Part shown: positions 54,702 through 64,000 of the stretch, piece by piece | Position numbering within the stretch: the stretch's first letter is position 1 | Layout: each line of letters opens with the position of its first letter | NCBI GenBank assembly: GCA_021495925.1 | Contig: JAKEKT010000074.1 | Location: 1 to 64,000 of the forward strand | Direction of reading: 5' to 3' | DNA: 64,000 bases | From: Diplodia intermedia | Taxonomy: Eukaryota; Ascomycota; Dothideomycetes; Botryosphaeriales; Botryosphaeriaceae | Notes under the pieces: generated by a model | What the model was told of the DNA's origin: nothing | What the model saw: the letters and a program-made list of their open reading frames with translations, nothing else | Databases searched by the model: none | Program-made: the position numbers and the translations under genes

Positions 54702-57525
54702 ATGCCGCCCCCGTCCCCGAGCGCCGCCACCACGACGTCACCGGCGCTGGCGGCAGCACCCTCGTCGACTGGGGGCCGCCGCCGCCGCGCGCGGCGCAAC
54801 TACCAAGCCTGCCTCGCGTGCAAGGAGCAAAAGGTGCGCTGCCAGCTCGGCTCGCCGGACGACCCGCGGCCGCCGTGCGCGCGGTGCCGGCGGTCGCGGC
54901 TGGACTGCGTGTTCGGGCCGTCGCGGGGAAGATCAAGTGCTGGGGGGGTGGTGGCGAGGAAGAAGGAGAAGAGGAGGAGGGATGCCGATGACGGTTGTGC
55001 GTTGCGTTCTTTGCCTACTTACTTACTTACCTGTCTGGGGAAAAGAATCGTATGTAGATGGCCGGACGTTAAGCTGACATGTTGGCCAGCAGCAGCAGCG
55101 GATTATGCGGACGACGACCGGCTCGGGCCGCGCGGAGAGCCACCGAGCGATGCGCCTTTGGTGGGCGTGCATGCTCCCGCTGCGGCGGCGGCGTCGTCGT
55201 CGAATAGCAGCGCTGCCGTGCCTGGTGGCGATGATGGTCGTCGGCCTGCGCCGGGACGCGTCGGCGGTCGGCCAGCGGACCCCGCAGGCACCTCCACCGA
55301 GCACCATGCAAGCCCGTGGGACACCTCTGCCATCGAAGCTGCGCTGCGCTCGCGGGATCTCTCCGCGTGGCCGCAGTTCCCGCTGTGTCGGGACGGGTGG
55401 ATGAGCCCGCGGGAAGCCGAGTTTCTGCTGCAATGGTGCGTGTGAAGTCTTGGACTTTGTTGCCTGACGATTGTTTATTTTTTTTTGTTTAGCTACTTCG
55501 ACCGCATGCACCCGCTCTATCCGGTGGTGGACGAGACGTGTCGGGACGCCTCCCGTCGCCATGTCCTGGTCGTGAACCAGCCCGTGCTGTGCACCGCCCT
55601 GCTCACAGTGGCGTCGCGGTACGCCTGGCTCGATGGGACGGCTGCGAGCTCCCGCGCGCATGAGATCCACAGTCTGCTGTTCAAGCAGGCGCAGCAGAGC
55701 ATTCATCAGTCCTTGTGGGGCGTTGAGAGCGATGCTGGGCGGGAGAGCCGTATACTGTCCGTCATCGAGAGCATAGTCTTGTTTGTCGAATGGGTAGGCC
55801 CCGGTTGCATTCTACTAGATGGTGGCTGCTAATGGTGCTTCAGCGGCCGCGGCCAATGGATATGATGCCCAATCAGGGAATGGTCGCGGGTACTGCCTAC
55901 ATGTTTGGCGTAGATGCCGGCGATCCGGGCACTGCGCAGGACTCTGTCATAGGTATTTCCCCCTCATCTCTCAGACTCAGGGACACAGACTAAGTGCGAT
56001 ATTTCAGACGACGAGACGCAGAAGGCTTATATGCTTGCTCGACGGTTGAACGCAACTTCTTGGTAAGCCCCTTGGAGTCTCTTCCCGGAACTCACCTGAC
56101 GGAACCAACCTGTGTGAAGGCGGCTGCTCGGCCACGCCGTCAACCTCGCGGATGAGATATCCCTCGTCGAGGGCCTCAGCAGATCCAGGGAAGCGCAGCC
56201 CCGTGCGCCTACCGATGTCCGCCGTCGCGCCCGCGTCCGAGACTTGCTCATCCCGCTCACCTGGGAGATTTCCTTCCGCCTCGGTCGTAGCTCCTTTCTC
56301 AAGCTCCCGTCACCATCCGCCTCGACGGCCGATGAATACACCGACGAGAGCGAGTTTTCCGCACTACTCAGCAGCAGGGCGGAACTGTACCGTCTGTGCC
56401 GGCTCATCGAGAACACGCTCTACTCGTCGGTGGGCGCGACCAAGGACATCATCACCACCGACCGGCACCCGGAAATGGTGGCGAGCCTGGCGGACATCCT
56501 GACTGATTGGTGGAACAAGTTCCAGCGCGTGTCAGGTGTGTGGAGCGATCGAGTTCCCTTGGGTGTGAAGATGTCTGATGCAGGAACATGATGCAGGCCC
56601 GTTTGCGTTCAGGACGACGGTCGAGATCCAATATTACAACGTCTGGACGTATCTGCATGCCATATTCTTCCAAGCGATCATCGAGCGGCTGCGGGGATTC
56701 ACGACCCGCGAGCCCAGCATCCAGCATTTCGAGCGCGCTTATCGGCCGCAGGGGCTGAGCATCGCCGAAGTGCTGCGCTCGGAACGCAGCCGCAGAGATC
56801 TCCAGATGACCGAAGAGGTATGGCACGCATCAGCGAATGAGAACGGTAACTGACCCGTCGCAGATTGCGAAAGCCAGTGTCCAGGTCTTGGGCCGAGTCC
56901 TCGACCTCGAGCGGGAAGGGCATCTGAGATTCATCCCGTTCACGACCATGACATGGGTGTTTACTTCGGCTACGCTGCTAATGAAGGTGTGTAATCCACA
57001 GCATCTACACCCTGCGCGTCGTGCTAAGCCAGCCAATACTTTCGACAGGGAACCGGCTTACGCGCAGTCGCCGACCTTGGCACCACGGATCTTCTCAAGC
57101 GCGTGGCACAGGCTCTCGACCGGTCCGTGGTCGACGACGTGCATGCAATGTCCCACCACACGTCGAGCTTAATCTTCCTCATCCAAAAGGTTCAGGCCGG
57201 CGCAGCCACATGCCGGACCGCGGGCCGGCCGCACGTCAACAACAACGGTGCAAGTACGGTGGCTGATGCCGTTGCACCGCGGCAGCCTGTTCCTGAAGCC
57301 GCTGCTGCTGCCAATTTGCCGCCAATGGACGGTGTGGACGCTGGCAACGCCAACGCCACCACTGCGCAGCAGGGAGTATTGCCGGGTTCGGCCGGGCTGT
57401 TCGATCCCATCCTCACAGATGGCCTGGCCGAGGATTGGGCCAGCTGGCTCGACAACATGGACGGTTCGTTCGGATTCGACATATTCTCCGGATCCGCGCC
57501 TGGAGAGTTCCCCGCGCCCTGGTAG
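54702..57525 (+). CDS. Zn2Cys6 transcription factor with fungal regulatory domain
   Basis: Nine exons: 54702-54993, 55090-55435, 55493-55793, 55844-55952, 56008-56062, 56120-56535, 56597-56817, 56864-56986 and 57049-57525; 779 aa. A binuclear zinc cluster at about 36-70 reads CLACKEQKVRC then C-x2-C-x6-C, the full six-Cys set, with basic residues RRRRARR before it. The middle homology region contains CYFDRMHPLYPVV, ALLTVASRYAW and LWRLLGHAV-like helices (spliced as WRLLGHAVNLADEI). The C-terminus is acidic and aromatic, a likely activation segment. It acts in the nucleus; targets unknown. Exon 6-7 has two in-phase splice options (56535/56597 or 56529/56584) that differ by a few residues. Confidence 0.85.
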
Positions 57526-58772
57526 GCCTGAAGTGTCTTAGTGGCCTCCTCTACGAGTAGAGCGGTGGACTGGGGACGGACCGGATGCCATTCTTCACCC
57601 TCTCCTTCCCGGCAAACATCTCGAAGTAGAGGGAGGGGCTGCGGTAAAAGCAAGATTCCCCCCATGGCACTGTCCTATCAGTACCTGTACCGCGTAGTTC
57701 CCATTGGCCCACATTTGCCGAGCGCGCAAGCATCGGCCAGCCACCACCACCGAACAAGTCTTCGCCCCGCGTACCTACCGGCCCGGCACCCACTATCGGT
57801 TTCCGGGGAACACCATCTACCCGCGAGACAGCCTACTGGCTATCGATGGCGCCAAGAAAACCTTGGGCGGGCTTGTTGGCAACCGACGGGGAAAGCCAAG
57901 ATCCGCCAAGGCGGCGCTGACGGCCCTATCCGTCCTATACACGGCCTCCGTAATTGGTGGGAACCGAGCCGGCACCCCTGCATGCCAATTCTGCACCCCC
58001 GGCCATGTACATACATGCACAGTGGGGTGTGTGGGGTACATACAAAGCAGTCGCCGAGGAAAATCAAGCAAGCAAGCAAAGCGCGTCAGCCGACCGACCG
58101 ACCGACCGACCGCCCCGCCTCCCCCCATCTGTCTTACCGCCGAAAACCTGCCCTGTACACACATACACACCCTGGCCACATCCAGACGGCCGGCGACTTG
58201 AGTGGCTGAAACGGTGTGACGGTAACCACAACGGGGTCGAGTTCGCCTATTACTTGCTGCCCTCAGCGCCCCCCGCCTCGTCGGCCCTGAAGCCTTTTAG
58301 TTTACGATTGCTCCATATTGACCTTCCCGCAACAGATGGGGGGAGCCCTGCCACGAGGCGTGCTAATCGCCATGTGCCTGGCCACCACTGATCCAGCCCC
58401 TGGATCGAAACAGCATGCGATGGCTGAAGAGCGAGATGCTGGCTGGTGGAAATGAAATGCTGGATGGAGATTCTACCTTCCCGCCATCCCGCAGGCAAAC
58501 GGCCTCCGGGCTTCAGCTCTATCCAAGTCTTGGCGAGACGAACAATTGCGTCTGCATGCGAACACGATGAGTTTCTCCGCCGCCGCCGCCGCTGCGCCTG
58601 GTACTCTCGACGACTCTTGGCCGGCCCCCCCTCCGCTGAGAACATAGACACGGGGAAACCGATGTGTATAAAAACCGCTCATGGGAAGCCTCCCCGTTGA
58701 CGTGATATCGGCAGCAGATCACCTCTCTTTCCCACTTCCTCCAGCAACCACCAACCCAACCCAACCACCACA
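57526..58772. other. Intergenic; holds a (CCGA)n microsatellite
   Basis: A run of CCGA repeats lies near 58090-58112. No coding signal. The final 100 bp is the pectate lyase promoter and leader. Confidence 0.55.
58667..58673 (+). promoter_or_regulatory. TATA box of the pectate lyase gene
   Basis: TATAAAA 106 bp upstream of the start codon at 58773, followed by a CT/CA-rich leader ending CCACAATG. Good position and sequence for a TATA element. Confidence 0.5.
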
Positions 58773-59555
58773 ATGCGTCTCCTCACCACCACCGCCCTCG
58801 CGGTCCTCGCCACGGCACTCGGCCTGGCCACCGCCTCGCCCGCGCCGACCAAAGTCCGCGCGCCCAACCTCAACAAGCGATTCGCGACGAACACGATGCC
58901 CGCGTCATCCGGCCACGTGGTCCTCTCCGCCGCGACGACCGTCAGCGTGTTCGACGGGGGCATGAAGAAGTACGACCGAGGCGTATCCTGCGGTGGGCAA
59001 GCCGAAGGCGGGGACGCGGACGCCGTGTTCCTCGTGCAATCCGGAGGCACGCTCAAGAACGTCATCATCGGGACGGAGCAGATGGAGGGCGTGCACTGCC
59101 TGGGGCCGTGCACGATCCAGAACGTGTGGTGGGAGGACGTGTGCGAGGACGCGCTGACGATCAAGCAGACGTCGGGCACGTCGTACGTCGTCGGCGGCGG
59201 CGCGTTCAAGGCGAGCGACAAGATCGTCCAGCACAACGGCGGCGGCACCGTGTCCATCAAGGATTTCTACGCCAACGATTTCGGCAAGGTGTATCGCAGC
59301 TGCGGGAACTGCGATACGCAGTACCAGCGCTCCGTCGTCATGTCCGGCGTTTGGGCTGTCAATGGCGACCTCCTGGCTGGCGTCAACTCCAACTATGGCG
59401 ACACGGCGACCATCTCGGGCACGTGTGCGGATGACGTCGATAATATTTGTGCTTGGTATCAGGGCAATGATGATGGCGATGAGCCGACGAAGCTGGGCAC
59501 GGGCATCAGCAGTTACTGCGTGTACACGAACAACGGGGTTGATGACTGTCCTTGA
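58773..59555 (+). CDS. Secreted pectate lyase, family PL3
   Basis: 260 aa, single exon. MRLLTTTALAVLATALGLATA is a signal peptide and PAPTK...NLNKR a possible Kex2-processed propeptide ending near residue 33. The mature enzyme shows the PL3 beta-helix pattern: VFLVQSGGTLKNVIIG, EGVHCLGPCTIQNVWWEDVCEDALTIKQ (strongly conserved), GGGAFKASDKIVQHNGGGTVSIKDF and RSCGNC. It cleaves polygalacturonate by beta-elimination with calcium, outside the cell, softening plant walls. Many Cys residues pair as usual for the family. Length is normal. The frame is intact and the promoter has a TATA box, so it is probably functional and inducible. Confidence 0.95.
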   Translation: MRLLTTTALAVLATALGLATASPAPTKVRAPNLNKRFATNTMPASSGHVVLSAATTVSVFDGGMKKYDRGVSCGGQAEGGDADAVFLVQSGGTLKNVIIGTEQMEGVHCLGPCTIQNVWWEDVCEDALTIKQTSGTSYVVGGGAFKASDKIVQHNGGGTVSIKDFYANDFGKVYRSCGNCDTQYQRSVVMSGVWAVNGDLLAGVNSNYGDTATISGTCADDVDNICAWYQGNDDGDEPTKLGTGISSYCVYTNNGVDDCP

Positions 59556-60514
59556 TTGAGCGCGGGAGAGGAGGATGCGGAATGAAGGTCACTGAGTGAG
59601 GGGCATCGGGTGGCGGAAGGTGGAGAGGAAGGGGGTTGGTCGAGCGGTGCAAGCAGCAGGGATATGGGGGAGGAAGGCGGAAGGAAGGATGGGGAAGTCT
59701 CATTCAAGCATTCTTGTGAAATAGCTAGGAAGCACTCTTTACGAAACAAAACAAATCCAGGCATGTAACAGCCCTATCTGAGCTTCACAATGCATGGCTC
59801 TTCTTTCGTGGTCTGAAGTGCGTTACTCCCATCGCTAAGCAGAGGTTGGATTAAAATGAGAACCAAGCCGCAGAAAAACCATTTTGAAGTATGCGTAGAT
59901 GGACAAGGCCTTCCAGTACAGTTGCGTGCGTCGCCCAGTGGATGCTCGGTCTGCGCCATCAGGCGTGCGGCAGCGTCGTCGGGTATATTCGTCGTCGGTT
60001 TCTCAAAATAGCGACGTCGGCACTACATAGGGCTACAGGAAGACTTCGGGTGTATGGAGCTCTGCCTGCGGATCGTAAGAAAAATTAAAAGGGGACAGGT
60101 AGGCGCTTTGGAAGGGTATTTATGCACGCGGCTCGCGCGGTTGCGTAGTGTTGGTTGGAAGGCGAAGGAGGAAAGGCACGCTCGTTGAAGGGATTAGTTG
60201 GCTGGCCTTGAGCGTTCCGTGAATGCCGTGAGGGCCGTACAGTGTGATGAAGCAGAGTGGGACTTAAGGTACATCTGTCTGTTCTAGTAAGGTAGATTTG
60301 CAATCTTTTACCGATGTGGTTGCTACAACGGAGTAAAGATCTCTTTTCGACCGAGTATAGTTAGGTGAGAACACGATCTCCTCGGAACACACCGAAAGGC
60401 TGGATCGTACCTGATGGGCGGATCGCGGCTGGACCCATAGTGTTCTGGGGTAATAGCCAATTGGAATCGTAGCTGGGCTGCATTGGAATGCGGGGATCCA
60501 AGCTACACTGATCC
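59556..60514. other. Intergenic, no gene seen
   Basis: About 960 bp with no convincing frame on either strand, downstream of the pectate lyase and upstream of the con-10-like minigene. Confidence 0.5.
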
Positions 60515-60684
60515 ATGGACCCTGGCAAGCAGGTATGCTCCATCTGTTTCTAGCAACCCTCAACATGATTCCAATTCGAGTACAGCATGATATTGCCTCC
60601 AAGGGTGGCCAGGCATCTGGCGGCTCCTTCAAGCCGGGCAGTGAGAAGGCCAAGGAGGCTGGCCACAAGGGTGGTATCAAATAG
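60515..60684 (+). pseudogene. con-10-like (KGG motif) minigene or 5'-truncated relic
   Basis: Exon 60515-60532 (MDPGKQ), 53-bp GT-AG intron 60533-60585, exon 60586-60684 (HDIASKGGQASGGSF... ending HKGGIK), phase 0. The joined 38 aa match the second half of conidiation-specific protein 10 and related stress proteins, which carry repeated KGG motifs and are small and disordered. The first half of con-10 (usually about 85 aa in all) was not found upstream; an in-frame TGA stands 6 bp before the ATG. It is either a shortened gene or the 3' remnant of a decayed one. The preserved splice borders and open frame argue for recent loss or retained use. Confidence 0.55.
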
Positions 60685-60837
60685 TTGAATCTTCGGATCG
60701 ATGGATGACAACTGGACAACTATTGATGAGACGAGAATTAATGAAAATACCTGAGCCATTGGCCTCCCACAAGTTCGTTTCCGAACCGCATAAAACCATA
60801 GCATCGATGACTTCAAGCATGCTCCTCAACACGCCCA

Positions 60838-61798
60838 CTACAATCCAGAGTCTCCATCCCCCATCTTCCCCACCGCATCCTCCACAACCCCCCTAACCGG
60901 CACCGGCACCAGCCCCTCCGCCAACAACTCCCCCAACCTCCCCCTCCAAAACGCCCACCTCCCTTTCCCAAACCCGTCCCCACCCCTCCACAGCCCGCCG
61001 CCCGCCAACAACCCCCCTTCCTCCCCCGTCCCGCACTCCACCCCCACCTCCCTCCCCGCCCACACAACCCACACCACCGCCGCCCACACATCCAACCAAA
61101 ACAAAATCCCGCACTCCATCTCGAACCGATCCGCCCGTTCGATCCCGCCATCATACCCGCCGTCCCACGGGCCCTGAGCGCTCTCCAGCACCCGCGCCAT
61201 CTGCGCCCGCCCCGCGCACCGCAGCGTCTCCTTGTCGGCGCGGAAGGAATCCGGAGTCGCCGCCAGCAGCCGCGCCGAGAAGGCGTGCCAGTTGACCCAC
61301 ACGTCGCTCGCGCGCGGAACCCCAGGCGGCGGGGGGGGCGCGAAAATGGGCGTCGCGCGCCGCGTGGAGCGTGGCGTGGTGGGCGCGCCAGGTTGTGGGG
61401 AAGGCGCGGAGCCAGGGGTCGAGACTGGCGGCGGCGGTGGTGGTGGTGGTGCGTGAATTGTCGTCGTCGTCGACCTCGTCTGCGGGTAGATTGGCGGCGG
61501 CGGCGGCGGTGGCATCACGTCTCGCTTGCAGGGCGAGCAGCAGGGCGATCAGGGATGCGTGGTGTTGCGGCAGCTCGCCTGCGGCGCGGTAGAGGAGTTG
61601 CCAGAGCCGCGGCCCCCGGGCGGTGTCGTCGTCGTCGGGATGCTGGGGGACGAGGTTGCTGGCGATGAGGCGGGCGGCGGTGGCCGTTGGGGTGGCGGTG
61701 CCGACGAAGAGGTCTTGGAGGGCGGCGGGGGTGTCATCGTGGTGGTTGTTGTCGGTGGTGGTTGCGGAGAGCTTGGGTTGGGGCCGGACGGTTGACAT
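60838..61798 (-). pseudogene. DUF3632 family gene with frameshift
   Basis: The 5' frame from the ATG at 61798 holds DTARGPRLWQLLYRAAGELPQHH-type helices and runs to HATLHAARDAHFRAP. The homology then continues in another frame: SDVWVNWHAFSARLLAA, FWLDVWAAVVWVVWAG and GRWAFWRGRLGELLAEGLVP, ending at 60838. Both halves fit the fungal DUF3632 pattern (LW.LL, then W.N..AF, then RW.FW), about 310 aa. The break falls at a run of eight G (61331-61338), a likely one-base indel or sequencing error; no intron fits. Function of the family is unknown. If the base is an error, this is an intact gene. Confidence 0.7.
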
Positions 61799-62163
61799 GT
61801 TTTGTTTTGTCTTTTTTGTGCGTGGGTTTGGGCGAGGGGGATGGGTTGTGTTGAAGAGCGTCTGTGGAGGAGGAGGAGTCTTAACAAAAGGACTGTTGGA
61901 TTAAAGAGAGGGCCGAGCTTATGTTTGTTAGTGCTGCCATATAGGATCAAATATGGGCGTTGTCGGGTGGGCGGTGCAGGAGTGTGACCTGCTCCGCCAC
62001 AATTTTTCGGCCCCTGCAGACAAACGCCACCACCACTACCGTCATCCAAGTGGATCGCAGTATGTTTTCTATGAAGTCCGTTTCGTGGCTTGTTCAGGCA
62101 CAGCAGGGATGATAATACCGACAGATTGGCCCCCATTATCAACTCCACAGTAGCAGATTCAGC
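61799..62163. other. Intergenic, promoter of the DUF3632 gene
   Basis: No frame of interest; the DUF3632 gene and the dehydrogenase relic diverge from here. Confidence 0.45.
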
Positions 62164-62589
62164 ATGGAGATTTGCACCTTTTGTTTCTCAGAGTGCGCTA
62201 CGCTGAGTTTGCACTGTCCCTTGACGGCGGAGACTCGGGGCATGGTGGGCTGCGAGCTGCTCGGGCGGGTGCCGGCGGGCGGTGTGCCGGTGAAGAGGGC
62301 GCGCGGGGAGGTTGTGGATCTGGATGCGATGGAGGCGTGTTTGAGGGAGGGGAGGTAGGCTGGCGGGGCCGGGCTGGATATTTTGCCGCAGGAGCCGATT
62401 CCCGAGGATCATGTGTATGCGCTGTTGAGGGAGTATCGGGAGGGCGAGGCGTGGTTGAAGGGGGAGGCTGGTGGTGACGCCGCATGCAGCGTGGCACTGT
62501 CCCGAGAGCGGGTGAAGAGTACGGAGACGATGCGGGATGTGCTGAGTGAGGGACGGCGGGTCAATGCCATTCCGCCGGCGAAGGAGTGA
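62164..62589 (+). pseudogene. Relic of a D-isomer 2-hydroxyacid dehydrogenase
   Basis: Encodes only the second part of the NAD-binding domain: LSLHCPLTAETRGMVG, ARGEVVDLDAMEACL, GLDILPQEPIPEDH, and in a shifted frame VVTPHAAWHCPES, which has the catalytic His of this family, then VKSTETMRDVL. An in-frame TAG (62356-62358) interrupts it, and two compensating frame changes flank the VTPHAAW block near 62465-62515. The first half, with the substrate domain and the GxGxxG loop, is absent. The relic covers roughly 140 of about 340 residues. It was likely a glyoxylate/hydroxypyruvate-reductase-like enzyme. Confidence 0.75.
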
Positions 62590-62761
62590 GCGGAGGGATG
62601 TTAAGGCGGGGGGAGGAGGCTGAAAATGAACATGGACGCTGCTTTCAGGATCCAGATGGCGGATAGGTCATCGGGGTGTATGTATGTACCGCGTTCGTAT
62701 GAAGGTCTCGGCTGAAGTGGTGGCAAGGGAACAGAATTTCGGCAGAAGAGGAAAGGTTTAC

Positions 62762-63387
62762 TTATTTCCACCCAACAACACTCTTCGCACTCTCCAGGAT
62801 TGAGCCTTTGCCGGCCTTCTGCTCCAGCTCGGCGGCGCGTTTCCTCAAGACGTCAGCTTGGAAGCGCCTGAAGGCATTCTCAATCCTCGCCTCGGCGTCG
62901 GCATCGCGGGCGATGGCCCTGCGCGCGGACCAGGCGCCGGACAGGGTGCCCAGCTCGCCGCCGATGAACAGGCCGCCGGCGCCGAAGAGCAAGCTGGCGG
63001 CGACATCGGTCAGCGGGGTGCGGTCGAGCAGCTGCGAGACCTCGGGGAGTTTTTCTGATGGGGTCAGCGTCCCACGGCAGGTGTCTCAGGAAGCATGGAC
63101 GCACCGATTCGGCCGTCCTGGAAGCGCACCTCGACGGGGCGGGTGGTGGGTTTGTTGAGGGCCATGATCAGCTTCATGCGGGCGCTGCGGGTGCGCATGA
63201 AGACGGCGGCGCCCAGGGCAACGCCGGCCAGCGAGCCGAGGGCGGTGTGGATGGCGAAGCTCTTGGCGGCGCTGTTGAGGGCGTCGCGGTCGCCGGCCGT
63301 CAGGTCGTGCTGCAGGTGCTGGTCGGCCAGCTCGGCGAGGTCGTCGCCTGCGTGGCGGCGCGAGAGGGCGAGAGAATCGGCCGACAT
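62762..63387 (-). CDS. Conserved hypothetical protein with two membrane segments
   Basis: Two exons, 63105-63387 and 62762-63054 (50-bp intron, phase 1); 191 aa. The start at 63387 gives MSADSLALSRRHAGDDL. Hydrophobic segments lie at about 45-65 (IHTALGSLAGVALGAAVFM) and 115-135 (AASLLFGAGGLFIGGELG), both Gly/Ala-rich, each followed by basic residues (RTRSARMK, SARRAIARD). The C-terminal third is a charged helix (RRFQADVLRKRAAELEQKAG). I do not recognise the family. The layout resembles small mitochondrial inner- or outer-membrane proteins, but no targeting motif is decisive. An upstream ATG at 63516 in frame is less likely, since its added residues are low-complexity. Confidence 0.75.
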
Positions 63388-63850
63388 TGTGGTGAGTGGT
63401 GAGAGGAGCTGTGGGTGGTGGGTGGTGGGAGGTGGGTGGGTGATGGAACGGGAGCTTCGGGAGCTTGAGCTCGGGCCACCTGTGACGTAACTATGCCATC
63501 CATGCGTCGCTGCCATCCCCGACCTTTCTCTTCCTCACTCTTCTCTCCCTCACTCTTCTCTCCCTCTCTGTCGTCAATCTTTGCCAACAATACACAGATG
63601 CCGCATCAATCAAGTCTTGCATTTGCTATTTAATCTCAAAAACACCTTTTCCGAGTACTCGTCTCCGAGTATGCGTACAGCGACCGATCTAAAAACAAAC
63701 GGAAAGAGCAGGAAGCTTCAAAGTCGACCCTCCCTAACCCCTATGGCAAGCGTGGCTCTGCCAAGGACGAGGCCGACAACAAGTGCAGCAGTCAATCAAA
63801 CAATTTAGTCGGGGTACCGGTCTCTCTGGATGATGTACATGAGATCATGT
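63388..63850. other. Intergenic, no gene seen
   Basis: Contains (CTCTTCTCTCCCTCA) near-repeats around 63530-63570 and no convincing frame. A 3'-region repeat of the terminal gene starts at about 63805. Confidence 0.45.
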
Positions 63851-64000
63851 TCAATGGTCACCCAACCACAGACCTTCATCATCATCTTCCTTCTCCACAG
63901 GGCTGTAAATGTTCTTTGGCTGGCGGTACCGGTCCTTTGGCCTGCTGTTGGCATCCTGGATGATGAACATGAGATCCGGTTGCTCCTTCCTCCATCCGCC
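63851..64000 (-). CDS. 3' end of an unidentified gene running off the window
   Basis: The minus-strand frame is open from the window end to TGA at 63851. It encodes about 49 C-terminal residues, including KEQPDLMFIIQDANSRPKD, RYRQPKNIYSPVEK and an acidic EDDDEGLWLGDH end. The sequence looks like real coding DNA but I do not recognise it. The gene lies mostly beyond 64000. A second, shortened copy of the DLM-IIQ-DRY coding stretch occurs just downstream, ending in TAA at 63805-63807, so the true stop could be there if an intron intervenes. Confidence 0.45.
   Translation of the reverse strand, partial: GGWRKEQPDLMFIIQDANSRPKDRYRQPKNIYSPVEKEDDDEGLWLGDH

Noticed and set aside
6102..64000. Starship captain (tyrosine recombinase) or secondary-metabolite cluster
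   Set aside because: No recombinase, polyketide synthase, NRPS or terpene cyclase was found; the transporters and SDR are not grouped with a backbone enzyme.

Overview
The window is a chromosome end from a filamentous ascomycete (Pezizomycotina). Position 1 opens in about 19 copies of the CCCTAA telomere repeat. The genes are GC-rich and carry short (46-120 bp) GT-AG introns. The families are typical of these fungi: HET proteins, a hybrid histidine kinase, a Zn2Cys6 regulator, DHA1 and Dal5-type transporters, a PL3 pectate lyase, DUF6536 and DUF3632. Genus cannot be read from the sequence; the pectate lyase, type-B esterase and small secreted proteins suit a plant-associated or litter fungus.

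Layout. 1-115 is telomere. 116 to about 5880 is a gene-free AT-rich block in which CA and TG dinucleotides are almost gone while TA is abundant, the signature of repeat-induced point mutation (RIP). It contains a ~121-bp tandem array, two arrays built on a 16-bp core, and a 230-bp segment present twice. 5.9-17 kb: a White-collar-2-like PAS protein that ends at the RIP boundary without a GATA finger, a short-chain dehydrogenase, a HET protein, a GAF-hybrid histidine kinase and a broken DUF6536 gene. 18-28 kb: a Dal5-type transporter, a GNAT acetyltransferase, an arrestin-like protein, a secreted type-B carboxylesterase and an HsbA-like secreted protein. 29-36 kb: a six-exon gene joining a protein kinase to a HET domain, a small secreted protein, and a PI-PLC-like protein whose first catalytic His is Arg. 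37-48 kb: a DHA1 transporter, a glycerate kinase, a third HET protein and an intact DUF6536 membrane protein. 49-64 kb: an isochorismatase-family hydrolase, a Golgi-type glycosyltransferase, the respiratory subunit QCR8, a Zn2Cys6 regulator, the pectate lyase, a con-10-like minigene, a frameshifted DUF3632 gene, a relic 2-hydroxyacid dehydrogenase, a two-TM protein, and a gene running off the end.

How the genes relate. No biosynthetic cluster or operon-like unit is visible. The region reads as a subtelomeric accessory compartment rich in self/non-self (HET) genes, sensors, transporters and secreted proteins, with decayed genes scattered among intact ones. QCR8, a core respiratory gene near 53 kb, shows that core content begins within the window. 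The most unusual items are the kinase-HET fusion, with an exon-intron unit duplicated in its N-terminus; the PI-PLC-like protein with altered active-site residues; and a repeated switch from C-rich to G-rich coding strand inside several exons.

All multi-exon models were spliced by hand from the sequence, checking GT-AG borders, reading phase and family resemblance. No alignments or transcripts were available.
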